A stretch of DNA of 64,000 nt from positions 2,367,525 to 2,431,524 of the forward strand of contig NW_017803998.1 in assembly GCF_001625305.1 (NCBI RefSeq), read 5' to 3'. The DNA comes from Branchiostoma belcheri. Lineage: Eukaryota > Chordata > Leptocardii > Amphioxiformes > Branchiostomatidae. The notes under the pieces are model-generated. The model ran no database searches and was not told the DNA's origin. It saw only the letters and a list, made by a program, of their open reading frames with translations. Below are positions 47,940 to 59,812 of the stretch, piece by piece (position 1 is the first letter of the stretch; every line of letters begins with the position of its first letter). The position numbers and the translations under genes were made by a program.

Positions 47940-48860
47940 CTCACTTTACAGTCTCGCCAAAAAAGCCCGCAGAGAATCGCGGGCAAACCCTAACCTTTCA
48001 AATTGCCCGAAGGAGGCAATAAGAAGAATGCCAGGCCTGTAGATTTACTGGGGATTGGCCACGGTACCATGCCGGGAAAATGCCAGTGTGGTGTTTATGC
48101 CCGACATTTTCCACCGCACTGGAAACTGATGGCTGTTCTCTCTATAACAGACCATTGAACTTTCCCAAAGTCAGCATTAAATCAGGCAAAATCTCCAATC
48201 CAAGCAGACTTCACGACGCTCATCAATGGAGCTAGGAATTTGATCCGTCAGACCATCATGGACTAGATTTCGGCTGATAACAGGCAGCCCTTGGTTGATA
48301 ATCAGCAATAATTGCCTTCTCCTGTCACCTGTGAGGACTAATTATCTTTTGCAGAAGTGTATTCGTTAGTTAACGAACAGTTATAAGGTCACAAATGACA
48401 AGCATTACTCACAAACACTCAATGTCCATGATAACAAAATATTTATCAAATTCAACCCTAATTCTTGACTCGTTCATGTTTATCTACGTTTTTAAAAAAT
48501 GTGAAACTAAACTTGAGTTAACACGTCAAAACTGAAAGGGCAGTGGGACAGAGCCATGACAGACAAATGTCATTATGTAGCTTAATTTACAATTTCGGTC
48601 CCACCCTTGGAAATCCCCTCTAATGCCCTCTGACAGCCAGCACGTCGTTGATGCATGGTGCTCTATAGGTGCTCCCAGGAATGCCTTCCAGGGCTTTGTG
48701 TGCCATGTGATTGATTAAAATGAGGGGCTACAGTTTGGCCTCCATCTCTTACCACATCAGTCAGTGTCTGGAAAATGCATGCTCCATCTCGGAGAGCACA
48801 ATTCTATCCACAGTTACACAAAAGCAGAACACACTACGAGTTGTGTCGTGCTATAAAACT
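47940..48860. other. repeat-poor block; candidate regulatory DNA
   Basis: Balanced composition over most of its length, no repeat family. Contains GCCGGGAAAATG and the near inverted CATTTTCCACCGCACTGG (48072-48121), and a TGATTGATTAAAATGAGG homeodomain-rich word near 48709. Confidence 0.3.
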
Positions 48861-49435
48861 TCCTACAAATAAAAAAGATCTTCTGAGCATAATTTGTGGT
48901 TTACAGCAGGGTCACATTTGTTGCAGACTGATCTTGATATTGTAGGGTTTTCAAACAGGCTGTGACAGAACCAGACGACGACATTGATCTAAGAACACGT
49001 TTTCTATAAAAGACAGCTGAATTTTGCAGGAAGCAGGCACCACAATCTATTACAAATTCCCTGACATTGTACAAAATATGTGACAGGAACCTTATGTAAC
49101 TAAAACATTGACAAACTGTAAACCAGCTTTGTCTTTAGTATCTAGCTAACTGACATACAGAATGTCCTGTAAATGAAGATGTGTTTCAATATTTCCTACT
49201 GAATTTTTAAGTTCTAAGTAAGCATCAACGGCTGAAAAAAAACTGTAACAGTTCTTAGCAACACTCCACATAAGGTCAGGACTTATCGCATATCTGGAAA
49301 ACTCTTATCAAGAATCTTAAGCCACATCAAGAGCACTTCGTTTTGACCTATAACCAGAAGCGAATTGGCCCAATTTTGATTCCAAGATGGTGTCTTGCTT
49401 GACATACATTGCTAGCTATGCACAAGAAAACTGGC
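48861..49435. other. AT-rich non-coding stretch
   Basis: Nothing recognised. Confidence 0.35.
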
Positions 49436-49582
49436 ACTCAACCAACTGGGTAGATTTTGAAAACTATCAGACGTTTTGAGTTACTACTTTTTGTCAGTGC
49501 CAGTTTTTAAAAATCTATCCAGCTGCTTGAGTAACAGTTTTTTTTGTGTGTATGTCATAACCTGGATGTCTAACCTTCATCA
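49436..49582. mobile_element. diverged copy of the 14774 hairpin family
   Basis: Arms 49436-49465 and 49502-49532 (ACTCAACCAACTGGGTAGAT... against ...ATCTATCCAGCTGCTTGAGT) enclose a loop that reads, on the minus strand, CTGACAAAAAGTAGTAAC...AAAACGTCTGAT. The flank ACCTGGATGTCTAACCTTCA follows at 49559-49578. Confidence 0.65.
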
Positions 49583-49678
49583 AGACATCAACGTATTTGT
49601 ACCTACATGTATGGCAACTAATATTGGTGTCGCAAAGGTGTTAGCAGCTGTTGGTATTTTAAGACATTTTGTAATTAG

Positions 49679-49914
49679 TACAAATAAGAACATTGCCTCT
49701 GGGCATATTCACACAGCACAGTGTGCCAATATGTTAGCATGACACGTGAAGCCTTTGAGTATCCATTAACACTTCATCATGACTCCTTGAAGATTATTGG
49801 GGTCTTCCTTAAGGAATTTAACAGCCTTTGATTCATACAAATAAGAACATTGCCTCTGGGCATATTCACACAGCACAGTGTGCCAATATGTTAGCATGAC
49901 ACGTGAAGCCTTTG
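49679..49914. repeat. identical 79-bp direct repeats
   Basis: 49679-49757 and 49836-49914 are identical base for base (TACAAATAAGAACATTGCCT ... GTGAAGCCTTTG), 157 bp apart. Identity amid otherwise diverged repeats suggests a recent duplication. Confidence 0.95.
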
Positions 49915-51108
49915 TTAGACAAATATAGTCCGTATCCGCCTCAAAGATACGCTTGTGTGTTATAGTACTGGTCAGAAAAGTCGGCTAGCTACATTAGCTT
50001 TATCCAACGCCACAGGGAATTAACAAAGCTTGGCTAACACTTTTTGTAGCAGTGATATATGTTCAGCTGGCAGGCTACTAAGTATGCGGTCCTTTTTTAT
50101 CTTTTCTGCAGGAGTTTTATCTTGGATAATCCAGCAGCTGCCATCTTAAAAAGGGACAGAGTAAGTACCACAAGCTTCTGTTTTATGGATGTGGCTGTAG
50201 CGTCAATATGTTGTAGTTTTATTAGCTTCTCGGTGTTATTCAGATGTGATTCAATTCCGTCGCATTCTTTCGTAGCGGCGCCTACGTAATGGGGCCGCGG
50301 CGTTACAAATCATTCCGGGGGTCAGTCCGAGCCACGGGAAGCTAGCGACAGTCAAGTTCAAAAGAACGCCACGTGAAATATGTTGAAGACCTTGATGTAC
50401 ATTCACCCAAGCACGGGGGCTGGCTAGCATAGAGATACGTGTCATGACCTCCGTTGTATAGCCTAGCCGGAGACATCTGCATCTGATCCCCCAACTTGGA
50501 TGATGAAAAGCTTCACTGAAGGTGACTTTGGCTGCTGGAAGGTCAGCGAGTGAGAAATGCTCCGCAGGGGACATGGGGCGATGGCTAAGGGATATCAATT
50601 TGACAACGGTGAAAGGAAGGGCTTAATCAAAAGAGGAGGAAATAAGTCCCTGCCAAGGAAATAAAGTCAAAACGAATGCGAACACGAGCATGCATGCTCA
50701 AGACATGCATTGGTGATGAAGTAGATCAAATCAGTTTTACGCTTGCCTGGATTCCGATAAATTAGAGTTGCACCAAGTGGCATGCATCAGGGAGGAAATG
50801 AAGCTTGACAAAATGATGTCTGTCAAAATAAGCGACGTTTTAACTTTAATTGATAGCCCTCATTATCCATAATGACAAAATGGAGGAACAAAATCTAAAA
50901 GCAGAATGTACTGTGCCTGCAAGAAACCCATACTTTTCAAGGTTTTTGTTGGATGTTTGGTCAACATGGCATCAGAATTTTGCCTGTTGCAGACAACATC
51001 TTTTCCGACACAACATTTGAATACTATATTCAGGATGCCATCCTTAAATACGTAAATACAACCTTAAACAAGACATTCTGCCAAAGTGCTATGCACAATA
51101 CACTGGGG
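49915..51108. other. non-coding; 50040-50800 repeat-poor
   Basis: 50270-50600 has CpGs (GGGGCCGCGGCG) and an unassigned 115-codon minus frame without domain. Could be regulatory DNA. Confidence 0.35.
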
Positions 51109-51165
51109 ATTTGTATCTGTATCAGTATAGCCAGTATAACCGCCCCTCTGCGTAACACACCAGTC
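51109..51165. repeat. fragment of the CGTAACACACCAG repeat
   Basis: Near-identical to 13504-13552: TGTATCTGTATC-GTATAGCC, GATAACCGCCC-type core and TGCGTAACACACCAG. Confidence 0.65.
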
Positions 51166-51509
51166 AGATTTTGCACTGATATCCATTTTAATAGAAGTTA
51201 TGGAAATATGGTTCCAGTAGTACTAACTTGTGATTCTAAACAAAGCGATAAAAATAATCCCCAAATAAGGTGATTAATATGCCTTGTGGCCAGCTTATTA
51301 AAACGTCTAATTGACCCATACATTTTTGTCAAACATACTTCATCTATTATCCACATTTTTTTACTGATAAATCAACAGACAGTCACTGGAACTAAAGTGA
51401 TATATTTTGAGCCAGGAGACCCAATTAAAACTCAGCTCTGTCAGTTGTGATTTTGACAGAGCATTTCTTGTGCCGATGTCTAAAATTCTAATGGATTCTG
51501 TTTTGTGTT

Positions 51510-51787
51510 TTAAAGGTATCCAATGCAATTTCAGGACAGCAAAGCTTGATTTTTAACATCAATTTTCTGTTCATTCTTTTAATGTAGTAAGTTGAATCAA
51601 TCCTATCCCATAACATATTGATATCTGTGAAGCAAAAATGTATCATTGGCTGCTTCTAGCTACCAATGATGCTGAAATGATGCTGAAAATGTGCTAAGAA
51701 ATGGCATTAAATGTCAATATCAGACAGATTTTCTCATCCAGAATACTTTTTATTTTGCTGCCTAGAAATTGCATTGGATACCTTTAA
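51510..51787. mobile_element. TTAA-flanked non-autonomous element (piggyBac-like), intact copy
   Basis: A perfect 23-bp terminal inverted repeat starts TTAAAGGTATCCAATGCAAT at 51510-51532 and is inverted at 51765-51787. A further CAGCAAA/TTTGCTG pairs just inside. Both ends carry TTAA, the target duplication used by piggyBac transposases, so I infer mobilisation by that superfamily. 278 bp with no frame for a transposase. Relatives: 23499-23906, 14273-14485, 39471-39504. Confidence 0.75.
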
Positions 51788-52645
51788 CCATTAGCACACT
51801 GAAGTTGTTGCTAGGCTCTCTATTGGTTATGGGTTATAGGCATAGGAAAGATGTTCAATGACTGGCTTAAGCTTAGGCAAAGACCCTCAAAATACCACTA
51901 ACTTAAAATTTGACATACAAAGAAATCTAGGGAGGTCTACTAATTCTGAAGTAAAGATATTGCAAAGTAAGAATATTTATGAAATTATATAATACAAAAA
52001 TCCAGGTTATTATACAGTCTTTAAATCATGGTTAGTATCCAGAATCATTCCTTCAATGATAAGACATTGGTACTGAAGAAATGGGACACTTTGTTCCTGA
52101 AAACTTTTATTGACTGTTGCTATTGAGAAGTGATAGACTGTAACATATACATTTGTTACATTGGGAGAGATTTGACCATATAAAAAGAGTGTAAACAGGG
52201 AGAATATTAGAAGCATGACAGCTCAAAAGACTTTATCCCATAGTTAACAGCAGATTTAGTACAGCAGTCCTGCGTCATACAGGGGATAAAGCCTTACTTT
52301 TACATCTCAGGACCAGAATAAATCCTGGTATATGGTGAGTGGCTAGAACCTACAAGTAGTTTAAATCGTACAGAGAAGCCACAAACCAAAAATTATGACC
52401 CAACTCTAGCTCAACCTCAACAGTCCATTTATACTTGCTTTGCTATTAACTACATGTATCTTGTTTTTTTTCACAGCAGTAAATTCAACTGATTCATAGT
52501 GAGTGCAGGAGTGAATACAAGTATAAACTTTTATACAACTTTTTATCACAATTTTCTTCAGTTTTGAGTATCAGTTTTGACTCATCCAAGCAGAGGTTAC
52601 TATTATATAGGCTAACTTTTGACGTTTTAAGGCATTTTTCCATGT
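51788..52645. other. AT-rich non-coding stretch
   Basis: Nothing recognised. Confidence 0.4.
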
Positions 52646-53158
52646 TTAATACAAGCTTTTATTAGTATACCTTGAAGTTCCTTAACAAACATGTACATAT
52701 GTAGATGGCCTACACAAAGCAAGCCTTATATATATACCTAATTGCCTAATTAAAATTTAGTTATTCTCTAATAACTACGGGTAATTAGTAGGTATCAATT
52801 TGTGCAAACGTACGTTTGTAGCTTTGACCATTATGCACATGAAAATCACACTTTTATTTCAGTTACTTGTACCAAAGTGCTATATTATAACTTTAAAGAT
52901 AATTACATTTGGGGCAATAAAATGTGATGACGTCATCCATATGGTCCAAAAATCATATTCATAACCCTTTTGTACCCAGGTATCAATATTCAGTACAACT
53001 ACAGTTCTTTCTAAATTTCTTTGTGAGAAAACGATGGAAAGCTAAAATGCCAAATTAGCCAGGGAGGACACCTTAATACAAGCTTTTATTAGTATACCTT
53101 GAAGTTCCTTTACAAACATGTACATATGTAGATAGCCTACACAAAGCAAGCCTTATAT
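52646..53158. repeat. 86-bp direct repeats 427 bp apart
   Basis: 52646-52731 and 53073-53158 differ at two positions (TTAATACAAGCTTTTATTAG ... CAAGCCTTATAT). The 341 bp between have no coding capacity. The ends lack the TG...CA of LTRs and I see no primer-binding site, so a segmental duplication is more likely than a miniature LTR element. Confidence 0.85.
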
Positions 53159-53590
53159 CTTTCCAGAAAATCTACATCGCACGCCAGTTCCATAACAGCG
53201 GTGAAAGATAAGATCAATCTGTGGGAAAAACTTTTTATGTGTGTGTAAAATGTGGACGGCTGTTAGGCGCGATTAGTGCGCTTCACATCCAGGGGAGCAA
53301 TTTGTCAACTCCGTGCAAATCCACAAACAAGAAGAAAACATGATCAGATAAGGATGCACATTAAATCACCGCAACCCCACCCAGAAAGGTGAGCCCCGCT
53401 TGTCATTAAACCCGCAGAAATGTACATGTAACTACAGACCGCTAAATGACGAATGTTTGCTTGATCTTACCACGGGGGTTATTTACAAAGATTGATCGTT
53501 GTACGAGTAACGTTATTTTCCCGCGGGCGATATCAACAGTCTGCTTGCCGACGTGATGGCGTATAAATATCCGGAGAGGTGAGCGAACAG
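53159..53590. other. repeat-free, GC-richer block
   Basis: Contains GGTTATTTACAAAGATTGAT, CCCGCGGGCGATATC and other CpG words; a candidate regulatory element next to the array that follows. Confidence 0.3.
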
Positions 53591-54185
53591 ATAACTGCTC
53601 GGATTTTGCATTAGGCAGATGGTTGCTTCTTCATGTATATGGCGTATCATGTCACATGTACATTTATAATGCGCACATAAAAATGGTATTTTTCAGCATC
53701 TGCTCTATTACAAATGTATATGTATCTTCTAACAGTAACTTTCATAACTGCTCGGATTTTGCATTAGGCTGATGGTTGGTTCTTCATGTATATGGTGTAT
53801 CATGTCGCATGTACATTTATAATGCGCACATAAAAATGGTATTTTTCAGCATCTGCTCTATTACAAATGTATATGTATCTTCTAACAGTAACTTTCATAA
53901 CTGCTCGGATTTTGCATTAGGCTGATGGTTGGTTCTTCATGTATATGGCATATCATATAGCATGTACATTTATAATGCACACATAAAAATGGTATTTTCA
54001 GCATCTGCTCTATTATATATATCTTCCATTAGTAACTTTCATAACTGCTTGGATTTTGCATTAGGCAGATGGTTGTTTCTTCATGTATATGGCGTATCTT
54101 ACCGCATGTATATCTATAATGTACTGTTACACATAAAAGGGTACTTTTTCTATTTTCTCTATTATCTTCCAACAGTAGCTCTCAG
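53591..54185. repeat. tandem array, four units of about 153 bp
   Basis: ATAACTGCTCGGATTTTGCA anchors units with GG at 53601, 53754, 53907 and 54051 (the last has CTTGG). Each runs through CTTCATGTATATGG, GCATGTACATTTATAATG and CAGCATCTGCTCTATTA. The last unit is the most diverged. Confidence 0.9.
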
Positions 54186-55139
54186 ACACATTTACACATA
54201 CAAATGTACCTTCAAACAATTTAAAATGGTGGTAGAGGCAATAACATTGAAGCTACATTTGTATGAATCTGCAAAAAAGATGTTACAGTAAGGAATTTTA
54301 ATCGTGTTATGTATGTGCACCACCGTGTACATGCACATGTACATTTTTGTACATGTACAATGATATCATAGGGATGAGCGTTCTAAAAGACAGGCATGCT
54401 GGTGCATGCAATGTTAATATAATAACTTTCAAGCTGGATTTTAACACTTTCATACGAGTATTCATGAATTATCCATCTACAATGTATGACCTATGTGACA
54501 AGTTTTCATCATATAAAATTGATCTTTAGGTATCCTCTAATGGTTAAAAAGTGCCTTATTTTCTTGTCTTATCACGATTTGCATGTGTAATGTCAAATTC
54601 TTGTGTCACAGTTAAGTATCTCTAGAGAAGAAGAATTATCATTTGTTTAAGTTGGAAATGCAACACATTTAACATATCGAAATTAACATTCGACTCATGA
54701 GTGTCTGCTAATTCCACAATCCATAATGATGTGAGAAGACATGGGTATAATTAAACTGTTAATATTCACTCTCAGACTAACTTCAGCTAAGTATGCTAAC
54801 TACATTTGTATTTTGACTAGTAGAAAATGTGTCCTTTTCTTTTGAGAACACTTTTCAAGGCTGGAAATACTTCTCAATTCCTGAAAGATGTGACTTTTAC
54901 TCCAAATTTTGAACCATCCAAATATAGAATATCTTCAGATCAAATATTTTGTGAGAATGTATGTTTGCTTTCAGTCATGTGTTACTCCAGGGCAAATACT
55001 GTATAATGGGGCCTGATAGCAGGATGAGGTGGGGTTGTGTTTGGTATTGATTAGTTGTCATGTTTGCCGCCCATATGTGCCTGTGATGTCGACCGGTAGG
55101 CTTGGGGGTGGAACTGACAGCTACCGTGGTGAATTCTCG
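54186..55139. other. AT-rich non-coding stretch
   Basis: ACATGTACA-TTTT-TGTACATGT at about 54338-54359 is a 9-bp-arm hairpin. Nothing else supported. Confidence 0.45.
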
Positions 55140-55745
55140 CTGTGAAGCGTATCTGTTGTGCTGGGAAACAAATCTTTTGTGCTGTGAAGCACATTTGCTG
55201 TGCTGGGAAACAATATCTGCTATGTGGACTGTGAAACACACAGTGTATCTGTTGTGCTGTAAAATGACTCTGTCGTGCTGTAAAACATATCTTTTTTGCT
55301 GTGAAACATATCTGTTTTGCTGTGAAACGTATCTGTTTTGCTGTGAAACGTATCTGTTGTGCTGTGAAACGTATCTGTTGTGCTGTGAAACATATCTGTT
55401 TTGCTGTGAAACATATCTGTTGTGCTGGGAAACATTCTGCCACATGTCATACATGTAGACATGTAGAGTGTAGAGTGTATCTGTTGTATGTGAAACATAT
55501 CTGTTTTGCTGTGAAACATGTCTCCTGCTGTGAAACATATCTGTTTTGCTGTGAAACATATCTGTTTTGCTGTGAAACATATCTGTTTTGCTGTGAAACA
55601 TATCTGTTTTGCTGTGAAACATATCTGTTGTGCTGTGAAACATATCTGTTGTGCTGTGAAACATATCTGTTTTGCTATGAAACATATCTGTTTTGCTGTC
55701 AAACATATCTGTTTTGCTGTGAAACATATCTGTTGTACTGTGTGA
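55140..55745. repeat. 21-bp minisatellite open in several frames
   Basis: Unit CATATCTGTTTTGCTGTGAAA (variants with GTATCTG and GTTGTGC) repeats about 25 times with interruptions at 55205-55250 and 55435-55510. Because 21 is divisible by three, long frames run through it on both strands, including a 257-codon minus frame (54975-55748) with a DMFHSKT heptad and + frames with CCETYLF or VKHICFA. Simultaneous openness in so many frames argues against a conserved protein. Confidence 0.9.
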
Positions 55746-58225
55746 CATCCCGTGTAGAACAGGCTGAGCCTAGATTAATCCAAATTCATGTCATTGGTGG
55801 AAATTCAAACTTTGTTTCTTTCAGCCTTTAATGAAGTCGTTTCAAGTGGCTTCTTGGTAGGAAGCAGCTTTAATTGGGCAATAATATGGTGTCTTGGGGA
55901 GTGTTTTATTTTCTGACAATCAACTGACATGAACATTGTACACTTCTGGTTAGGGTTGCAGTCTTGGTCTACTGTTAGTTGTACTTTTTATTTAACGTGT
56001 GGAGAATTTTTCATGTACAATTGACCTGCATAATGTATATGTCATCTGTACTTCCTGGGGCTACTTAAAACTCCTAGACCATTTTCTTTTCCATGATTGG
56101 AAAATAAACTGTTCTCCAAGACTCCAACTAAAAATAAAATTGACTAACCAGAATTTTTCACCAAATCTCTTAGTGTTCATCAACTACCTGACCCTTAACC
56201 AGCTAAACTTTCTACAGGCAAAAACTTGCTACAGTCCGAAGTAAAATCTATCTGCTGTGCTGTAAAATATATACTGTATCTGTTGGAATATATTGTATAT
56301 ACATGTAGCAGACTAAGTGAATGTACATGTAGATTCGATCTTCAGGGATACTATGTTGTAAAAAGACATTTGTTTTCGACAGCTACATGTACCTCGCAGA
56401 TGTTCCAACTTAGATATTTGCTTAACTCTTGTAAATCTTTCAATGACAGTTATATTGAGTTTTAACATCTACATGTAATTAGGATTGACACACACAGTGG
56501 CTCAGGGGAAAAGTTTGTTTTCTGAACTACAGGGATATATTGTACTCTAATTGAAGATACTGTAGAGTGTAATTAGACCTGTGCCCTGTGAGGCATGACA
56601 GATGTACACTTTGGGGAACTGTTAACTTTTCTTAATATTACACATCTGAGGTACACCTGTTTGGAAAAATTACACTATAAATCATCAGAATATTTATTTC
56701 AGACGACAAAAATTAATGTCAATTTATTCATGTTAGAAAAAATATGTGTAGGTGTGGCCTAGTGCAGGAAGTGTAGTGTTGATTCAAAAGTTAGGTCATA
56801 CTGTGAGTCCAACAATGGGGTTTCAGGTGCGGCCCTTGAAGTGATATAAATTTTGTATAGAAGATGTGGAAAACCCCTAAGACATCCACATGGACTTGAG
56901 AAATTCTAGCCACAAAATATCACACTGTAGAAGCACTCCTGGTACTATGGATAACATGTTTGCAGGTGGAAATGCAACAACAGTGTTAGCCATAACTTTC
57001 AAAATTGTAAGTTTGGATTCTTTACCTCCTCCCTGCCATAATCAGAGCAGTGGAATAACCCACAACTATCTCTTTTTTTTTTCAAGTTGTTTTATCAGAC
57101 CTTCCAAAGAAATCGAACAGTCAGACATCAATCGAATTACACAAAAACAAATCAGTTGATCAAAATTCCATTGACTGAATCCAATAGACTGATTGGTAAC
57201 CAAACCAACACACAATCCTTAGTGTCTGATCACTGAGATTTCATTCTGTGCATTTATTGAATTAGCATTTGGTCATTATTGATTCCAATTGTAGGCTAGC
57301 TTTGGGTAGTATTGGTCCTGTTTGTATAATGTTTTGGGGTTGTATTGGTGCAATCAATTCAGGTGCACAATTCATACAGGCCTCACTTGCTTGGAGAATG
57401 GGAGAATTTTTAAAAACAAGCAGAATGTCATTAAGAATTGACTGTGATGCCCCTTGTTTTTTAGGCTGCAATTTTGTCTTTTCGGAATATCATCAAGATT
57501 ACTGCATTGTAATGAACACTATTATCAAACATGTAATATTACAAGAAATGAAAAATAATAAAACTATACATTGAGTCAAAAAAAAAAAATAAAACAATAT
57601 ACTTCATTCATTTCTATGGTATGGAGTGAAATATAGCTAACTCAAATACAGTGAACTTAAGGTGTTAACTGAAAGTTAAGTGTAATCATAAGTAAATTGC
57701 CTGCCTGATTTGAAGACACAATTGACACCCTACAGCTGTATGTTCAACTCACACACGCTAACAACTTGTATGCGAGTCACGGCTCTCTCTTATGGCATGA
57801 TTTGGGGGTACTTTTGTGCTTCTGTCTTCCCATACAGCCATAGTGGGCCAAATTTGCCTGCTCTAAATAAACTATCCAATTTTATCCTCCACAATGATAA
57901 CAATTTTCTAACAGAGAAGAGCAGCTGAGTACATGGAAAGTACAGAAAAGTACAGTATTTTAAACAAGAATTTGGAGACCTAAGACCTCTATGAAATATT
58001 TACATCCTGTGTGATTGTGACCATTTCCTTTTTTCTCATTCGCCGTAGTGTCTTTTCCTTATCGTGCAAGGGAAACAACACTAGCTGTTAGCTGTCAAGG
58101 AGGTCATGTAACAAAAAAACACCTATGAAAATAGTAAGCGGTACCAAAAGTAGATGTGATTCACGACTTTTTCCTCTGGGACAGATTGAATCCAAGCATA
58201 TCTATTATAACATGACCTGAGGGCC
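55746..58225. other. AT-rich non-coding stretch
   Basis: No exon or array. 56750-56850 (GGTGTGGCCTAGTGCAGG...) has a faint SINE-head look but no B-box. A-run at 57577-57590. Confidence 0.4.
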
Positions 58226-58233
58226 ATGTGGAA

Positions 58234-58276
58234 ACACAGACACACACACACATACACACACACACACACACACAGA
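58234..58276. repeat. (CA)n microsatellite
   Basis: About 20 CA units with a single TA and GA interruption. Confidence 0.92.
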
Positions 58277-59812
58277 CATACCAAAAACAATACCTCCACT
58301 TTTCACGGAGGTAAAAATTCCATATCCTGTTTAACATGCATAGCGGGTTGCCTGAAAATTCGTCCTCCAGACTTGACCTCCTTGACCTCTAGTATTGTAC
58401 CCTTCCAGAAATTGTTCCCACGATTTCCGTTGTTGCCTGCAAATTGCAGTTTGCAGGTGGGCATTCCGTGCCCTGAGAGCAGAAACAGTATCGAACAGTA
58501 CCCCATGGAGCACAGGGCCACACATGGGCCTTGATTATAGTAACCCCCAGGGCTGTGTCCTTAACCATATTGACCTTACAAATTACAAAAATGGCCCCAC
58601 AAAAACTCACGTATGAAAAGAGACTCTTTTGTGTTCGGTAGTCACAAAAGGTATTTACATGTAGGGAACTATGGGTAAATTCCTGTGGGTTGGCAGATCA
58701 TTTCTCAGTCCCCGGGAGTGGGCATCCTTCCAAGTGATTTATGGTCCGTGCCATATCATGTCAACCCACCGGAACCCACGCGAAGGCCGGCTCTAAACAG
58801 GACGTACAAAACATTGCAATGTTCCAAACAAAGGCTTTAAAAACAATGCTCGAATTTTGAAATGTACGCAGGTGAGAGTCTATACCGGTTGTGTAAAAAG
58901 AAACCATACTGCCCAACTTTGATTTTATATTTAAAACAAATACATCAAAGAATATAGCAAACCATACACGAATGCAGTAAGATTTGAGAGTTGATAAAGG
59001 TATCTGATGTAGGTGCAACAAAGAACTACAAGTAGGTTTAAGGAGAAACAGCTAGTTTTACAAGTATTATTTACTCTTCAGTTTAAATTAGTACAGAATG
59101 GACATTCCTTGACAAAGACAGGAGTTGGTTGGTCCAAAATTTGGGGTAGTCAAACTTTTGGTGTTGGAAATTACAGCTCAATCTTGATTTGGAATGACTT
59201 TTACCAACAAAGATGAACTCTCAAGTTATGATTTAGGGTAGTCATTCCCTCGTACGTAACATTGTGCATGAATATAACTTTTCTTGATCCCGTCTGCCTG
59301 TGAAATATGTGTCTGCTAAAAGACGACCACAGGGTGACAAATTAAAGTGTTGTGTGACTGAATTACGCGGCTAGGAATCTAGTAGGATGAAGTCTGCCTG
59401 GTTGCCAGCACCTTTTCTCACCTCCCCATCTATCAATGTACTTATACAGATTAACATTTGCATTCAATAAGGTGACACCAAATACGCACAGGAATGAATT
59501 CAAAATGAGCTCTGTGAAATATGATCCCTCCCTTTCAGGAAATGTCACATAACTTTTGATGTATTTTACTTTAATATAACGTTAGTGCATCATAAATAAC
59601 TGAGTCAGGACATTCTCATTGTATGTCCTTTTTAGTCTCTTTCAAGTCAGTTTATGAATTTTTTTTCCTCCAGAACTTTCATTGAGCACATTCCTGTTTC
59701 TAGCCATAGAGAGAAGGTTATAATCAAGTTCTTGGGGTACAGTTTTATTCTTTCGAATTCATTGTTTCCTATGAACAACACTGTTTGGCATCAAGCAACA
59801 GCTTCCATGTAG
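58277..59812. other. non-coding stretch
   Basis: 58380-58620 is open on both strands without domain. ACCTCC...GGAGGT around 58291-58311 is a small hairpin. Nothing else supported. Confidence 0.4.

Noticed and set aside
52646..53158. miniature LTR retrotransposon
   Set aside because: Direct repeats lack TG...CA ends and no primer-binding site or polypurine tract is seen.
54975..55748. 257-codon minus-strand frame of MFHSKTD heptads
   Set aside because: It is produced by the 21-bp minisatellite, and overlapping frames on both strands are equally open.
56750..56850. possible SINE head
   Set aside because: No convincing B-box and no body shared with the other SINEs.
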